Positions 29,632-40,470 of a stretch of DNA of 64,000 bases are shown piece by piece. The notes beneath the pieces were generated by a model. The model saw only the letters and a list, made by a program, of their open reading frames with translations, was not told the DNA's origin and ran no database searches. Numbering within the stretch: the first letter of the stretch is position 1; every line of letters starts with the position of its first letter. The position numbers and the translations under genes were made by a program. The DNA is from Sphingomonadaceae bacterium (GTDB lineage Bacteria; Pseudomonadota; Alphaproteobacteria; Sphingomonadales; Sphingomonadaceae): contig CANHQT010000001.1 of assembly GCA_947463325.1 (NCBI GenBank), positions 62,001 through 126,000 on the forward strand, written 5' to 3'.

Positions 29632-30324
29632 CTAGCCGCGCGACCCGAACAGCGCCGTGCCGACGCGAATATGTGTCGCGCCGAGCCGCACCGCAGTCGG
29701 ATAATCGCCCGACATACCCATGCTGAGGCCGGTCAGGCCGTGATCATCGGCCAACTTGGCTAGCAAAGCGAACCATGGTGCCGGCTCACGGTCGAGGGGG
29801 GGCACAGTCATTAGGCCGATGACCGGAATATCGGCCGCCCGCGCGTCACCAAGCAGCGCGTGGAGCGCGGCCGGGGAACAACCGCCCTTGCCGCTTGCGC
29901 CTTCGAGATTGACCTGCAGAAAACAGTCTGGACGACGGCCCGCGCGGTCCATCGCACGCGCCAACGCAGCGACCAAGGACGGCCGGTCGAGCGAGTGGAT
30001 GCAGTCGAACAGGCGCACAGCCTCATCAGCCTTATTCGACTGTAACTGGCCGACCATATGCAACCGGATATCAGGATACGCCGCGCGCAGCTCTGGCCAT
30101 TTGGCCTCCGCCTCCTGCACCCGGTTTTCGCCGAAGACCCGTTGGCCGGCGGCAATCAACGGCACGATCGCATCTGCACCGTGCGTCTTTGAAACGGCAA
30201 TCAGTGTCACGTCATCCGCATGACGCCGCGCATCGGCAGCGGCCCGCGCAATTTGTGCACGGACATCAGCTAGCCGCGCTGCCGCATCTACACGTTCATT
30301 GTCTGGGCAGGCTGGATCAGTCAT
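29632..30324 (-). CDS. YggS family pyridoxal phosphate-dependent enzyme / PLP homeostasis protein
   Basis: LIAVSKTHGADAIVPLIAAGQRVFGENRVQEAEAKW, HMVGQLQSNKADEAVRLFDCIHSLDR, LSMGMSGDYPTAVRLGATHIRVGTALFGSR. Confidence 0.95.
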   Translation of the reverse strand: MTDPACPDNERVDAAARLADVRAQIARAAADARRHADDVTLIAVSKTHGADAIVPLIAAGQRVFGENRVQEAEAKWPELRAAYPDIRLHMVGQLQSNKADEAVRLFDCIHSLDRPSLVAALARAMDRAGRRPDCFLQVNLEGASGKGGCSPAALHALLGDARAADIPVIGLMTVPPLDREPAPWFALLAKLADDHGLTGLSMGMSGDYPTAVRLGATHIRVGTALFGSRG

Positions 30325-30341
30325 GCGCGCGGGCTATAGGT

Positions 30342-30914
30342 ATGACGATGCGTGCCCGCCAGCCCAAACCCGCCCATGTTCCGCGCCTGTGGCTCATGGC
30401 GGATGCCCGCATCGCAAGTGACCTGCCCCGGATCATCGCAGCAATGCCAGCGCGCTCAGCGGTGGTGGTGCGGCCCTACGCCCTCGGTAATGCCGGGAAG
30501 GAGGCGTCATTGCGCCCGCTGCGGAGAATCGCTCTGGCCAAGCGCCACCTCTTGCTTCTTGCCGGGCCGGGTGACGACCGCGCCTATCACGGGCGGCACG
30601 GTTTTCGCGGTCACGCAAAAAGCACCCCTGTCAGTGCCCCTGTCCATAACCGACGTGATTCAGAGCGGGCGCGCAAAGCCGGCGTCGCTATTGTGCTGAT
30701 CTCCCCGGTTTACGGAACGAGATCACATCAGGACGCGCGCCCTATCGGTCGTAGGGGATTTGGGTCGCTGGCAGCACAAACACGGGGTCTCGCCATCGCC
30801 CTCGGCGGCATGGATGCGGAGCGATTCAGAAAACTACGGAACGACGGTGCCCATGGATGGGCAGCCATCGACGCCTTTGCGCGCGATCAGAAGCGGAACT
30901 GGGTTCCCACATAG
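30342..30914 (+). CDS. Thiamine phosphate synthase-like protein
   Basis: Small ThiE/TenI-like barrel: LWLMADARI...SAVVVRPY..., HNRRDSERARKAGVAIVLISPVYGTRSH, GLAIALGGMDAERFRKL. Confidence 0.72.
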   Translation: MTMRARQPKPAHVPRLWLMADARIASDLPRIIAAMPARSAVVVRPYALGNAGKEASLRPLRRIALAKRHLLLLAGPGDDRAYHGRHGFRGHAKSTPVSAPVHNRRDSERARKAGVAIVLISPVYGTRSHQDARPIGRRGFGSLAAQTRGLAIALGGMDAERFRKLRNDGAHGWAAIDAFARDQKRNWVPT

Positions 30915-31588
30915 ACCGCCTGACTATCTCGCCGTTCATCAGTCAGCGGGGCGAGCCGGTCATTTTCACGCTGGAGGCGGACACCGGCGGTCAGATCAAC
31001 GTTGCGCGACAAACGATAGCTGCCGGTCACGTCGACCGAATAAGCGCGATCAGGATCGAGTGCACGTTCCGAGCTGCCCGGCAGCGAACGGCTGTCCAGT
31101 CGCATATCGGCCCCGAAGCGCGACGGCCGCGATGTCGGATCAACCGGACGGCTGACCTGCGGGAGCGCCGAGATATCGACATTTTCACGCGAGACATTGC
31201 TGACAAAGGCGGTGTAGCCGACCGCCGAACCGAGCCGGTAAGTTACGGGTGTGATGGCAATGGCCTGTGGCTGGCGATCGCTGTCCGACGACTTGGACGT
31301 GACCGACATCGGCGTCACGCGGCGTACCAGCGTGACTGCGCGATTTTCCGAGCGCGGCATTGCAGGGGTGAAGCGGAAGCTTCGACGCGCCTCTGCCGAC
31401 AGGTTGGCATAGCGCTCAAGGAGTGCGGGCTCACCTGTAGCAGGGGTGAAGCGGCCGACCAGCGCAGAGAGCGCGCCTGCACGATCACGGGCGGCGCCGT
31501 CGAGCGCGCTGAGTGCGGGAGACGCAGCAAGACCGGCGAAGGCCAAGGCCCCCGCAGCAGCTATCGCAAAGGTGCGATCGGTCATCAT
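30887..31588 (-). CDS. Hypothetical secreted/outer-membrane protein
   Basis: Signal-like N-terminus; amphipathic C-terminal strands ending AVYVGTQFRF. Confidence 0.6.
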   Translation of the reverse strand: MMTDRTFAIAAAGALAFAGLAASPALSALDGAARDRAGALSALVGRFTPATGEPALLERYANLSAEARRSFRFTPAMPRSENRAVTLVRRVTPMSVTSKSSDSDRQPQAIAITPVTYRLGSAVGYTAFVSNVSRENVDISALPQVSRPVDPTSRPSRFGADMRLDSRSLPGSSERALDPDRAYSVDVTGSYRLSRNVDLTAGVRLQRENDRLAPLTDERRDSQAVYVGTQFRF

Positions 31589-31852
31589 TCGCGAAACGAC
31601 TCCAACTCTGAACAGCTTAATATCATCATCCTTGGGATGCTTTCCAGTGCCACAACTCCTTTATCAAAGGACTGTTGCATGGATGCACAGTTTTGCCGGT
31701 CCGGCCAAGCACCCTGTGATGCTTGCCCCGCTGCATCACGGCGGCTAGAAGCCGCTGGAACCCGGTAGCGATGGAGCGCAAACGTGCCCATGCATCATCA
31801 TCCGGGCATTGATGGATGTGCCTCAGGGCACCAGAGGATTTCGAGCCCGGCC

Positions 31853-32314
31853 ATGATCTTTTCCCGCCCGACACGCAGCTTTTCCCCGGCGCGCACCGCC
31901 ATGTTGACGGTTTCGGGTGCGCTCGTGCTGACAGGGTGCGGTGGACGTGACCGGGCAGCACCAGATCTTGCTGCCAGCCAAGTGACGACAATCGGCGTCA
32001 ACGCCTATCTCTGGCGTGCCTCGCTCGATGCCCTGTCCTTTGCGCCACTGGTGCAGGCCGATTCGAACGGCGGCGTGATCGTGACCGACTGGTACGCCAA
32101 TCCCGGCAATCCCGGCGAGCGCGTCAAGCTGACCGTCGCCATCCTCGATCGCGATCTGAGGGCTGACGCTCTGCGCGTATCAGGCGCGCGACAGGTTGCG
32201 CAGGGCGGCGCATGGGTTGACGCCCCGCTCGCCGCCGCAACGGTGCAGCGCATCGAGGAAATCATCCTTACCAAGGCGCGCGACCTGCGCCGCACGGCGC
32301 TTGCCGGCGACTGA
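31853..32314 (+). CDS. DUF3576 domain-containing lipoprotein
   Basis: Lipobox VLTGCGG; IGVNAYLWRASLDALSFAPLVQADSNGGVIVTDWYANPGNPGERVKLTV. Confidence 0.85.
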   Translation: MIFSRPTRSFSPARTAMLTVSGALVLTGCGGRDRAAPDLAASQVTTIGVNAYLWRASLDALSFAPLVQADSNGGVIVTDWYANPGNPGERVKLTVAILDRDLRADALRVSGARQVAQGGAWVDAPLAAATVQRIEEIILTKARDLRRTALAGD

Positions 32315-32365
32315 TCCGCCGCAGGCCATGCCTGCCTTGAAGACTGACGCGACAGGATCGAGACG

Positions 32366-34897
32366 ATGACCGACCAGCGGTTTAACCCGATGGCCGCCGA
32401 CGGCCGGTGGCAAGCGGCATGGGAAGAGGGTGGCACATTCCGGGCCGACCGCTTCCCTGAACGGCCACCCGCTTATGTGTTGGAGATGTTCCCTTATCCG
32501 TCAGGGCGCATCCACATGGGCCATGTGCGCAACTATACGATGGGCGATGTGATCGCCCGCACCAAGGTGATGACCGGCCACGCTGTTCTGCATCCGATGG
32601 GCTGGGACGCGTTCGGCATGCCGGCCGAAAATGCGGCGATGGAAAAGAAGGTCCACCCCGGCAGCTGGACCTATGCCAATATCGACCAAATGCGCGCGCA
32701 GCTCAAACGGCTCGGCCTCGCCATCGACTGGAGCCGCGAGCTCGCCACCTGCGACCCGGCCTATTACGGCCATGAGCAGGCGTTGTTCCTCGATCTGATG
32801 GAAGCCGGCCTCGTCACGCGCAAGGAAAGCTACGTCAACTGGGATCCGGTCGACATGACCGTGCTCGCCAACGAGCAGGTTATCGACGGGCGCGGCTGGC
32901 GCTCGGGTGCGCTCGTCGAGCGGCGCAAACTGAGCCAGTGGTTCCTGAAGATCACTGACTTTGCTGACGAGTTGCTCGATGGGCTGGGAACGCTTGACCA
33001 GTGGCCCGAAAAGGTTCGCACGATGCAGGAAAACTGGATCGGTAAGAGCCAAGGGCTCGAATTCCGTTTCCGCTTCCCCGCATCCGATGACGGCATTGCG
33101 GTGTTCACCACCCGGCCCGATACGCTGTTCGGCGCCAGCTTCGTAGCGGTCGCACCGGATCATCCGCTGGCCGAACAACTTGCCGCCAATGCGCCCGAGT
33201 TAGCCGAATTCATTGCCCGCTGCCGCGCCAGCGGCACCGCACAGGCGGAGCTGGACACGGCAGAGAAGCTGGGCTTCGATACCGGCCTTTCCGTCGAACA
33301 TCCGCTCGACCCCAACTGGCATCTGCCGGTGTGGGTCGTGAATTATGTGCTGATGGATTATGGTACCGGCGCCATCTTCGGTTGCCCAGCGCATGACCAG
33401 CGCGACATTGATTTCGCCCGCAAATATGACCTGCCTGTGATCCGCGTCGTCGCGGACGGGGACGATAGCGACCCGCATTTCGCAGGCGACGAGGCCTTCA
33501 CCGGACCGGGGCGCATCGTCAATTCGCACTTCCTCAACGGCATGAGCATCGCCGATGCCAAGGCCGCAGTAATCGCGCGTGCCGAGCAGGAAGGGTGGGG
33601 CGAAGGCAAGACCGTATGGCGCCTGCGCGACTGGGGTGTCAGCCGCCAGCGCTATTGGGGCACGCCTATCCCGGTGATCCATTGCGACAGCTGCGGTGCC
33701 GTGCCGGTACCGAAGAACCAACTGCCGGTCGTTCTGCCTGAAGATGTCAGCTTTGATACGCCCGGCAATCCGCTCGACCGGCACCCGACCTGGAAGTATG
33801 TCGATTGCCCCTCCTGTGGTGCAGCCGCGCGCCGCGAAACCGACACGCTCGACACCTTCGTCGATTCCTCCTGGTATTTCCTGCGCTTCGCCAGCCAGCC
33901 CGGCGACGCCCCCTTCAATCCGACGGAAATCGCGCGCTGGATGCCGGTCGGCCAGTATATTGGCGGTGTGGAGCATGCGATCCTGCATCTGCTCTACGCC
34001 CGGTTCTGGACACGGGCACTGGCACGGATCGGCAAGATCGACGTGAAGGAACCGTTCGCCAACTTGTTCACGCAAGGGATGGTGACGCACGAAACCTACG
34101 CTTTACGCGAAAGCGCTGATGCTCAGCCGCTCTATCTGACCCCAGAGGAAGTCATCCGGACCGGCACTGGCGCCACGCACCGTGAAACCGGGGCGCCGAT
34201 TGAGGTCGGGCGGGTGATCAAAATGTCCAAGTCCAAAAAGAATGTGGTCGATCCCGACGCGATCATCGACCAGTTTGGAGCGGATGCAGTGCGCTGGTTC
34301 ATGCTGTCAGACAGCCCACCCGAGCGCGATCTGGAATGGTCGGTGGCCGGGATCGAGGGCTGCTGGCGCTTTGTGCAGCGTATGTGGCGGATTGCGGCTG
34401 CGCCAAGTGGGGCCAGCGGAGAGCGCGACACCAGCCTCGACCGGCTGGCGGCAAAGACCGTCGCCGGCGTCACCGCCGATATCGATGCGCTCGCCTTCAA
34501 CAAGGCGGTAGCAAAGCTTTATACGCTGGCCAACGCGCTCGAAAAGGCAAACGCCGGGCCGAGCCGCGACAATGCAGTGCGCGCCGCCGTGCTGCTGATC
34601 GCACCGATGATGCCGCATCTAGCCGAGGAAATCTGGGCGCATTGGGGCGAGGTGGGGCTGATCGCCGATGCAGCCTGGCCCATCGCTGACCCGGCACTGC
34701 TCGTGGAGGATGAGGTGACCATCGCGCTGCAGGTGATGGGCAAGCTCAAGGACACGGTGACGGTGGCCAAGGGACTCGACAAGGCAGCGCTGGAGGAAAT
34801 CGCGCTCGGCAACGAGAAGGTCCAGCGCACGCTCGACGGGGCAACCCCGAAAAGAGTGATTGTCGTCCCGGACCGCTTGGTCAATATCGTGGCATGA
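32366..34897 (+). CDS. leuS: Leucyl-tRNA synthetase
   Basis: [55 protein letters not shown]. Confidence 0.99.
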   Translation: MTDQRFNPMAADGRWQAAWEEGGTFRADRFPERPPAYVLEMFPYPSGRIHMGHVRNYTMGDVIARTKVMTGHAVLHPMGWDAFGMPAENAAMEKKVHPGSWTYANIDQMRAQLKRLGLAIDWSRELATCDPAYYGHEQALFLDLMEAGLVTRKESYVNWDPVDMTVLANEQVIDGRGWRSGALVERRKLSQWFLKITDFADELLDGLGTLDQWPEKVRTMQENWIGKSQGLEFRFRFPASDDGIAVFTTRPDTLFGASFVAVAPDHPLAEQLAANAPELAEFIARCRASGTAQAELDTAEKLGFDTGLSVEHPLDPNWHLPVWVVNYVLMDYGTGAIFGCPAHDQRDIDFARKYDLPVIRVVADGDDSDPHFAGDEAFTGPGRIVNSHFLNGMSIADAKAAVIARAEQEGWGEGKTVWRLRDWGVSRQRYWGTPIPVIHCDSCGAVPVPKNQLPVVLPEDVSFDTPGNPLDRHPTWKYVDCPSCGAAARRETDTLDTFVDSSWYFLRFASQPGDAPFNPTEIARWMPVGQYIGGVEHAILHLLYARFWTRALARIGKIDVKEPFANLFTQGMVTHETYALRESADAQPLYLTPEEVIRTGTGATHRETGAPIEVGRVIKMSKSKKNVVDPDAIIDQFGADAVRWFMLSDSPPERDLEWSVAGIEGCWRFVQRMWRIAAAPSGASGERDTSLDRLAAKTVAGVTADIDALAFNKAVAKLYTLANALEKANAGPSRDNAVRAAVLLIAPMMPHLAEEIWAHWGEVGLIADAAWPIADPALLVEDEVTIALQVMGKLKDTVTVAKGLDKAALEEIALGNEKVQRTLDGATPKRVIVVPDRLVNIVA

Positions 34898-35424
34898 CCG
34901 CGCGCCGAGCCCTTGCACTTGCTGTTCTGAGCACCGCTCTGGGCGCAACGGTGAGTGGATGCGCGCTGCAGCCGCTCTATGCCGGTGGCAGCCGCAGTGC
35001 GGTGGCCACTACGCTAGCGGGCGTTTCAGTTTCACAGATCGAGGGCGAGGCTGGCTGGCTGGTGCGCAATGCGCTGCGCGACCGGCTGCGCACAGCGGGA
35101 ACACCGGAAACGCCGTCGCGCTATCGCATCGACATCCGGCTCGATGACCGCATTGCCGGCTTTGCCGTGCGTCGGGACGATTCGGTGACACGCGAACGAC
35201 GGACCTTGCGGGCGCGCTGGCAACTGGTTGACACGGTCGCGGGCACAACCTTGGTTGACGCGACAGTCGCATCGGACAGCGGCATCGATGTCGTCGGCAG
35301 CGAGTTCGCGACCATCGCCGCGGAACGCACTGCGCTGGAACGGCTCGCTGAGGATATCGCCGACCAGATCGTCGCACAGGTTGCGCAATATGCGCAGAGC
35401 CGGGACAGGGAAGCAGGGCGCTAA
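34894..35424 (+). CDS. lptE: LPS assembly lipoprotein LptE
   Basis: Lipobox [13 protein letters not shown]; position between leuS and holA. Confidence 0.85.
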   Translation: MTARRALALAVLSTALGATVSGCALQPLYAGGSRSAVATTLAGVSVSQIEGEAGWLVRNALRDRLRTAGTPETPSRYRIDIRLDDRIAGFAVRRDDSVTRERRTLRARWQLVDTVAGTTLVDATVASDSGIDVVGSEFATIAAERTALERLAEDIADQIVAQVAQYAQSRDREAGR

Positions 35425-36479
35425 TGCAGGCCAAGGGGGCTGCCGCAACGCAGGCTCTTGCCCGCCCTGATCCGGCCATCAGGCTGTATGTGCTGGGCGG
35501 GCCGGACGAATCCGGATCACGCGCGCTCGCAGCCTCGCTTGGCAAGGCGATGGGCCCCGATGGGGAACGCATTGACATCCCCTCTTCGAAGTTGCGCGAC
35601 GATCCAGCAACGCTGACGGATGAGGCCGCAGCCATCGGCATGTTCGGTGGGCGTCGCTGGGTTCTGGTGACGCTAATGTCCGGGGGCGGTGATGAAGTGA
35701 TGGCAGCGGCCACCGCCCTGCTTGAGGCGCCGGCCGCCGGAAATCCGGTGGTGATCATCGGATCCGGCATCACCGCCAAATCCAAGATTGCGAAATTGGC
35801 CGCAACACATCCAGCGGCAATGCTGGTAATCTCCTGGCCGCCTGACATGCGCGATGCAGGGCGGCTGGCCAATGATTTCGCAGCCCCGCTAGGTCTCGAA
35901 CTCGACCCCAAGGTCGCACAGGCAATTGCCCAGTCATGCAACGGCGATCGCGGGTTGATCGAGCGCGAGACGGAAAAGCTGGCGCTCTATTGCGATGCCT
36001 CTCCATCCGCGCGCAAACGCGCTGGGGCAGATGATTGGGCCGCAATCGGCGCGGGGATGAGCGACGGGGATATTGGGCCGCTGATTGATGCCGTTCTGGA
36101 TGGTCAGTGCCGCAGCCTCCCTCCGCTGTTCGCGGCTATGGAAGCCGACGGCAGCGGCGACATCCGCCTGCTACGCGCTTTTGCTAGGCGCACGGTCGAT
36201 CTGGCCGCACTGCGCGTCCATGTCGAGGAAGGGGCAAGCCCCGGGCGTGTCATCGAAAGCCATGGGCGCAGCATATTCTGGAAGGAAAAGGATGCAATCA
36301 CGCGCCAGCTGGGCCTTTGGAGCGCGGATGCGTTGGCTTGGCTGGCGGGCGAATTGCTGCGCATCGAGCGGGCAATGAAAGGTGATGCCGGCAATGCGAT
36401 GTTGCTGCTGCGGGCCGGCCTGCTCGACATCGCCCGCCGCGCTGCGGCTGCAAGAGGCAATGGCCAACGTTATTCGTAG
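35424..36479 (+). CDS. holA: DNA polymerase III subunit delta
   Basis: LYVLGGPDESGSRALAASLGKAMG, MFGGRRWVLV, IAQSCNGDRGLIERETEKLALY; leuS-lptE-holA order. Confidence 0.92.
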   Translation: MQAKGAAATQALARPDPAIRLYVLGGPDESGSRALAASLGKAMGPDGERIDIPSSKLRDDPATLTDEAAAIGMFGGRRWVLVTLMSGGGDEVMAAATALLEAPAAGNPVVIIGSGITAKSKIAKLAATHPAAMLVISWPPDMRDAGRLANDFAAPLGLELDPKVAQAIAQSCNGDRGLIERETEKLALYCDASPSARKRAGADDWAAIGAGMSDGDIGPLIDAVLDGQCRSLPPLFAAMEADGSGDIRLLRAFARRTVDLAALRVHVEEGASPGRVIESHGRSIFWKEKDAITRQLGLWSADALAWLAGELLRIERAMKGDAGNAMLLLRAGLLDIARRAAAARGNGQRYS

Positions 36480-37039
36480 CTGACAGTCACGTCGATGCGG
36501 CCACGGTAGTCACCATAAGCCTCCCCGTCGAGATCGAGACGTCCCCCGAAAGCGAATTCGAGGCGGCCGTCAGGACCTAACCGGGCAAGCGGCGGCAGGT
36601 TGGCGGAAATATCTGTCACCCGAACAACATGGCCTGAGGAGGCGGTCAACATGACCTCGGCCGGCAGCCCGATCCTGACAGTCCGACCCGGCGTCCCACT
36701 CACCATCACGCGCCCCGAAAAACCATAACCACCAATCGGCGCGACGCGGCCGACAGCGGAGCCACCACCATCAGGGTCAATCCTAACGCTTCCACCACCG
36801 CGCCCTGCAACCAGGCGTGAAAAATCCAGATCGGCGATCACTTCGATGCGCAGCGGTAAGGCGCGCCGGTCATCTGTGATTGGTTGAACCAGCGCGGACG
36901 TTTCCGCACTGCACAAGAGGCATTGCGCAGAGGCGGGCATAGGCGCAATCATGACGATGATCATGGCCACGACTGCGGGTTGCGCGAAACGGGCACGCAG
37001 AGGCGTACGACGCCGACGACTGGTCCATCGATCGGACAT
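36470..37039 (-). CDS. DUF4402 domain-containing protein
   Basis: RIEVIADLDFSRLVAGRGGGSVRIDPDGG...GYGFSGRVMVSGTPGRTVRIGLPAEVML...YRGRIDVTVSYE. Confidence 0.72.
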   Translation of the reverse strand: MSDRWTSRRRRTPLRARFAQPAVVAMIIVMIAPMPASAQCLLCSAETSALVQPITDDRRALPLRIEVIADLDFSRLVAGRGGGSVRIDPDGGGSAVGRVAPIGGYGFSGRVMVSGTPGRTVRIGLPAEVMLTASSGHVVRVTDISANLPPLARLGPDGRLEFAFGGRLDLDGEAYGDYRGRIDVTVSYE

Positions 37040-37112
37040 GGCTGAGCTACTAAGCGATTCATGGTAAAGGAAGGGTTGCATTGACCGACTGCCCGAGAGC
37101 GAAGCCGACGCC

Positions 37113-38180
37113 ATGACGCACGCGCCACCGCAGGTCTCCATCGGCGCGATTGCCTGCGCCCGACCCGACCACGACATCCATCATGCCTTCATCAATTGGG
37201 CGGTCGACCAGGTTTCGGACCCGCGTGAACGGCGCCTGTTCGAGCGGATGGCGGCGCGATCGGGGATCGACCATCGCTGGTCGGTACTGCCACCGACAGT
37301 GAGAGGCGGATCGCCCGTGGACGTCGGCGGATTCTATGCCCTCCCTAGTCCGCCGCCCGCATCCGTGCGGATGCACGCCTATGCCGCCCATGCTCCTGAA
37401 CTGGCGCTGGCGGCCATCGAGAAACTGGATATCGATGTGCGCAGCGCCACACATATCGTGGTGGCTAGCTGCACCGGATTCATCGCGCCCGGTATTGACC
37501 AGATACTGGCGCGCAAACTGGGGCTGGCAGCTTCGGTTGAGCGACTGCTGATCGGGTTCATGGGCTGCTACGCGGGCGTTACTGCCCTTCGGACAGCCCG
37601 GCACATCGTACGCTCGGAACCGCGCGCCAAAGTGCTGGTGGTGTGCGTCGAGCTTTCTACGCTCCACCTTGAACAAACCGGCGCCATCGAACCACTGCTG
37701 GCCATGCTGCAATTCAGTGATGGCGCCGCTGCTGCCTGGGTAAGCGCTGACGATGGGCCGATCATGCTCGGCGATGGGTTGAGCCTCGCGCTACCGCAGT
37801 CGGAGGATTTGATCCGCTGGGACATCACCGAGGCTGGCTTTGTCATGCGGCTTTCCGGCGAAGTCCCGCATCGCATCGAAGCCGCGCTGAGCGAAGATGC
37901 GGCACGCAACGCATTGTTCGGTTCGGCCATGCCAGCGAACCTCGCTGTCCATGCCGGGGGCCGGTCAATCCTCGATGCCGTCGAGCGCGCTCTGGAGCTT
38001 GACCCCGCGGCACTGGAGTCAAGCCGCGCCATTTTATGTGAATCAGGAAACATGTCGTCCGCAACGGTCCTGTTCGTGATCGAACGCATGCTTCGCAATG
38101 GTGCAACCGGACCGGGTCTTGCGTTGGCGTTCGGTCCCGGTCTCGCCGCAGAAGCTATCGGCCTCGATTTCGGCGCATGA
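37113..38180 (+). CDS. Type III polyketide synthase (chalcone/alkylresorcinol synthase-like)
   Basis: VVASCTGFIAPGID active-site Cys, LIGFMGCYAGV, ESGNMSSATVLFVIERML. Confidence 0.93.
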   Translation: MTHAPPQVSIGAIACARPDHDIHHAFINWAVDQVSDPRERRLFERMAARSGIDHRWSVLPPTVRGGSPVDVGGFYALPSPPPASVRMHAYAAHAPELALAAIEKLDIDVRSATHIVVASCTGFIAPGIDQILARKLGLAASVERLLIGFMGCYAGVTALRTARHIVRSEPRAKVLVVCVELSTLHLEQTGAIEPLLAMLQFSDGAAAAWVSADDGPIMLGDGLSLALPQSEDLIRWDITEAGFVMRLSGEVPHRIEAALSEDAARNALFGSAMPANLAVHAGGRSILDAVERALELDPAALESSRAILCESGNMSSATVLFVIERMLRNGATGPGLALAFGPGLAAEAIGLDFGA

Positions 38181-38890
38181 ATCCGCTGACTCCCCTCGGG
38201 ACCCGCCTGGAGCGCGAGGAAGAGATGGATGCCGTCGATCTGTCCGATGAGCGCTATGCCCGCGTGCTGGGCGATCTATCGCGGATCAACCGGTTGACGC
38301 TCGCCGCTCGCCCGACCCTCGCCTTTGTTGACAGGCTGCTCTCCCGCCATCCCAAGAGCGCAGGCCCGCTGCGCCTGCTCGACGTCGGCTTCGGCGCGGG
38401 AGACATGCTGCGTCATATTGCCAGACTTGCCCGCAGGCGCGGGCGCGACGTTGAGCTGGTCGGCATCGATCTCAACCCTCGCAGCGAGGCAATCGCCCGT
38501 GCAGCGACGCCGAAGGGGGCACCGATCCGCTGGCAGACCGGCGATTATCATGATCTCGCCGGTGGGGGCTGGCATGGTGTGATATCGAGCTTGGTTGCGC
38601 ACCACATGACCGATGGCGAGCGAGGAGAATTCCTGCGCTTCATGGAGAATGAGGCGCGCATCGGATGGCTGGTCAATGATCTGCACCGTCAGCGCCTCCC
38701 TTTTGCGGGCTATCCGCTGCTGGCGCTGTTGGCTGGTGTCGATCCCATCGTCCGCCGCGATGGCCAATTGTCGATCGGCCGGGCTTTCAAGCCGCATGAG
38801 TGGAATGCCATGCTCGTCGAGGCGGGCGTCGAGGGCGCCCGGATCGAGCGATGGTTCCCTTGGCGGCTGTGCGTGGTGCGTTACCAATGA
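38177..38890 (+). CDS. Class I SAM-dependent methyltransferase
   Basis: LRLLDVGFGAGDMLRHIARLARRRGRDVELVGIDLNPRSEAIAR; 4-nt overlap with the PKS gene. Confidence 0.9.
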   Translation: MNPLTPLGTRLEREEEMDAVDLSDERYARVLGDLSRINRLTLAARPTLAFVDRLLSRHPKSAGPLRLLDVGFGAGDMLRHIARLARRRGRDVELVGIDLNPRSEAIARAATPKGAPIRWQTGDYHDLAGGGWHGVISSLVAHHMTDGERGEFLRFMENEARIGWLVNDLHRQRLPFAGYPLLALLAGVDPIVRRDGQLSIGRAFKPHEWNAMLVEAGVEGARIERWFPWRLCVVRYQ

Positions 38891-39978
38891 ACCGGCCGCT
38901 GATCATCGGCGCGGGCATTGCCGGAAGCGCAGCTGCCATCGCGCTCGCAAAGGCTGGCGAACGTCCATTGATCCTCGAACGCAGCCGCGAGACCGGCGAT
39001 GCTTTGTGCGGTGGATTTCTGTCCTGGGCGACGCTGAAGGCGCTCAACCAGCTGGGCGTTAGCCCCGAAACGCTGGGCGGACATGCTGTCGGAAAGGTGC
39101 GCATCCATGCCGGCGGTCGCATCGCCGAAGCCCGAGTGCCTGCGCCCGGAATGGGGCTCTCACGTCACCGGCTGGATACGGTGCTGCTGGATCAAGCGAT
39201 ACAATCCGGAGCAGCAATCGAACGCGGTGTTGCTGTCCGCAGTGCTGACGCAACAGGAGCCGAGACGGGCGACGGTGCGACCTTGGCAGCCCCGGCACTA
39301 TTCCTTGCTGCCGGCAAGCATGGGTTGCGCGGTCATCCTCGTCCCGCCCCGGGCAGCGCCGCGCGCGATCCGGTTGCCGGCCTTCGTCAGCGGCTGGGCG
39401 CAGGGCCGGCCCTTGCGGCCATGACCGGCGACGCTGTCGAACTGTTCCTGTTCGATCGTGGTTATGCCGGGCTGGTGTTGCAGGAGGATGGCACCGCCAA
39501 CCTTTGCCTTGCTGTGCACAAGTCGCGCCTGGCGGAGGCCGGCGGGCAACCCGAACGGCTGCTCGAACAATGGAGGGGGCAATCGGCAGCGCTCGCAGCG
39601 CGCCACGATGCCGCGAAGAGCCTTGGCGCCATAGATGCCATTGGCGCGGTTCCCTATGGCTTTGTCGCTCCGGGTAGCAATCCTGATGCCCCGTGGAAGC
39701 TGGGCGATCAGGCGGCGTGCATCCCTAGCCTGGCCGGCGAAGGCATGGGCATAGCGGTGACGAGCGCCATTTCCGCCGCGACGTCATGGCAGAACGGTGA
39801 GGCGGCAGGCCACTGGCAAGCAGGGTTTGCGCGCCGGCTTGCGATGCCGATGGCGGCAGCGCGCACCATCTGGTGGGCAGGCGAGAGCCCGCGAATAACC
39901 GCACTTGCCGTGCCGTTACTGGGTTCAATGCCAGCGATCACGCGGGGGATAGCAGCAATGACGCGTGTGGCGGGTTGA
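38887..39978 (+). CDS. FAD-dependent oxidoreductase (geranylgeranyl reductase/monooxygenase-like)
   Basis: [59 protein letters not shown]; 4-nt overlap with the methyltransferase. Confidence 0.9.
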   Translation: MNRPLIIGAGIAGSAAAIALAKAGERPLILERSRETGDALCGGFLSWATLKALNQLGVSPETLGGHAVGKVRIHAGGRIAEARVPAPGMGLSRHRLDTVLLDQAIQSGAAIERGVAVRSADATGAETGDGATLAAPALFLAAGKHGLRGHPRPAPGSAARDPVAGLRQRLGAGPALAAMTGDAVELFLFDRGYAGLVLQEDGTANLCLAVHKSRLAEAGGQPERLLEQWRGQSAALAARHDAAKSLGAIDAIGAVPYGFVAPGSNPDAPWKLGDQAACIPSLAGEGMGIAVTSAISAATSWQNGEAAGHWQAGFARRLAMPMAAARTIWWAGESPRITALAVPLLGSMPAITRGIAAMTRVAG

Positions 39979-40010
39979 TTCAGGCAGCATGCGCGCTCAT
40001 CTTGCGGCAC

Positions 40011-40412
40011 ATGGACAAAATAAACCTCACCGAGGCCGAATGGCGGGAGCGGCTTGGCGCCGAGCGCTATCATGTGCTGCGCGAACATGGCACGGAACGA
40101 GCCTTCACCGGACGATTTAATGTCCACAAGGCCGATGGCGTCTATGTCTGCGGCGGCTGCGGAGCCCCTTTGTTCGATAGCGGCACCAAATATGACAGCG
40201 GTTCCGGCTGGCCTAGCTTCTTCCAACCAATCAGCGATGACGTCGTGACGATCTACCGCGACACCAGCCATGGCATGATCCGTGACGAGGTGCGCTGTGC
40301 TCGTTGCGATGGGCATCTCGGCCATGTCTTCCCCGATGGGCCAGCACCCACTGGCCTCAGATTCTGCATGAACAGCGCCAGCCTTGACTTCGAAAGCCGC
40401 GACGAAGCGTGA
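40011..40412 (+). CDS. msrB: Peptide-methionine (R)-S-oxide reductase
   Basis: [62 protein letters not shown]. Confidence 0.98.
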   Translation: MDKINLTEAEWRERLGAERYHVLREHGTERAFTGRFNVHKADGVYVCGGCGAPLFDSGTKYDSGSGWPSFFQPISDDVVTIYRDTSHGMIRDEVRCARCDGHLGHVFPDGPAPTGLRFCMNSASLDFESRDEA

Positions 40413-40470
40413 CGGATAGCATCTTTCCATGCTTGTGGTGGCGGTAGCGGAGGCCTAATCAGGCGACCGC

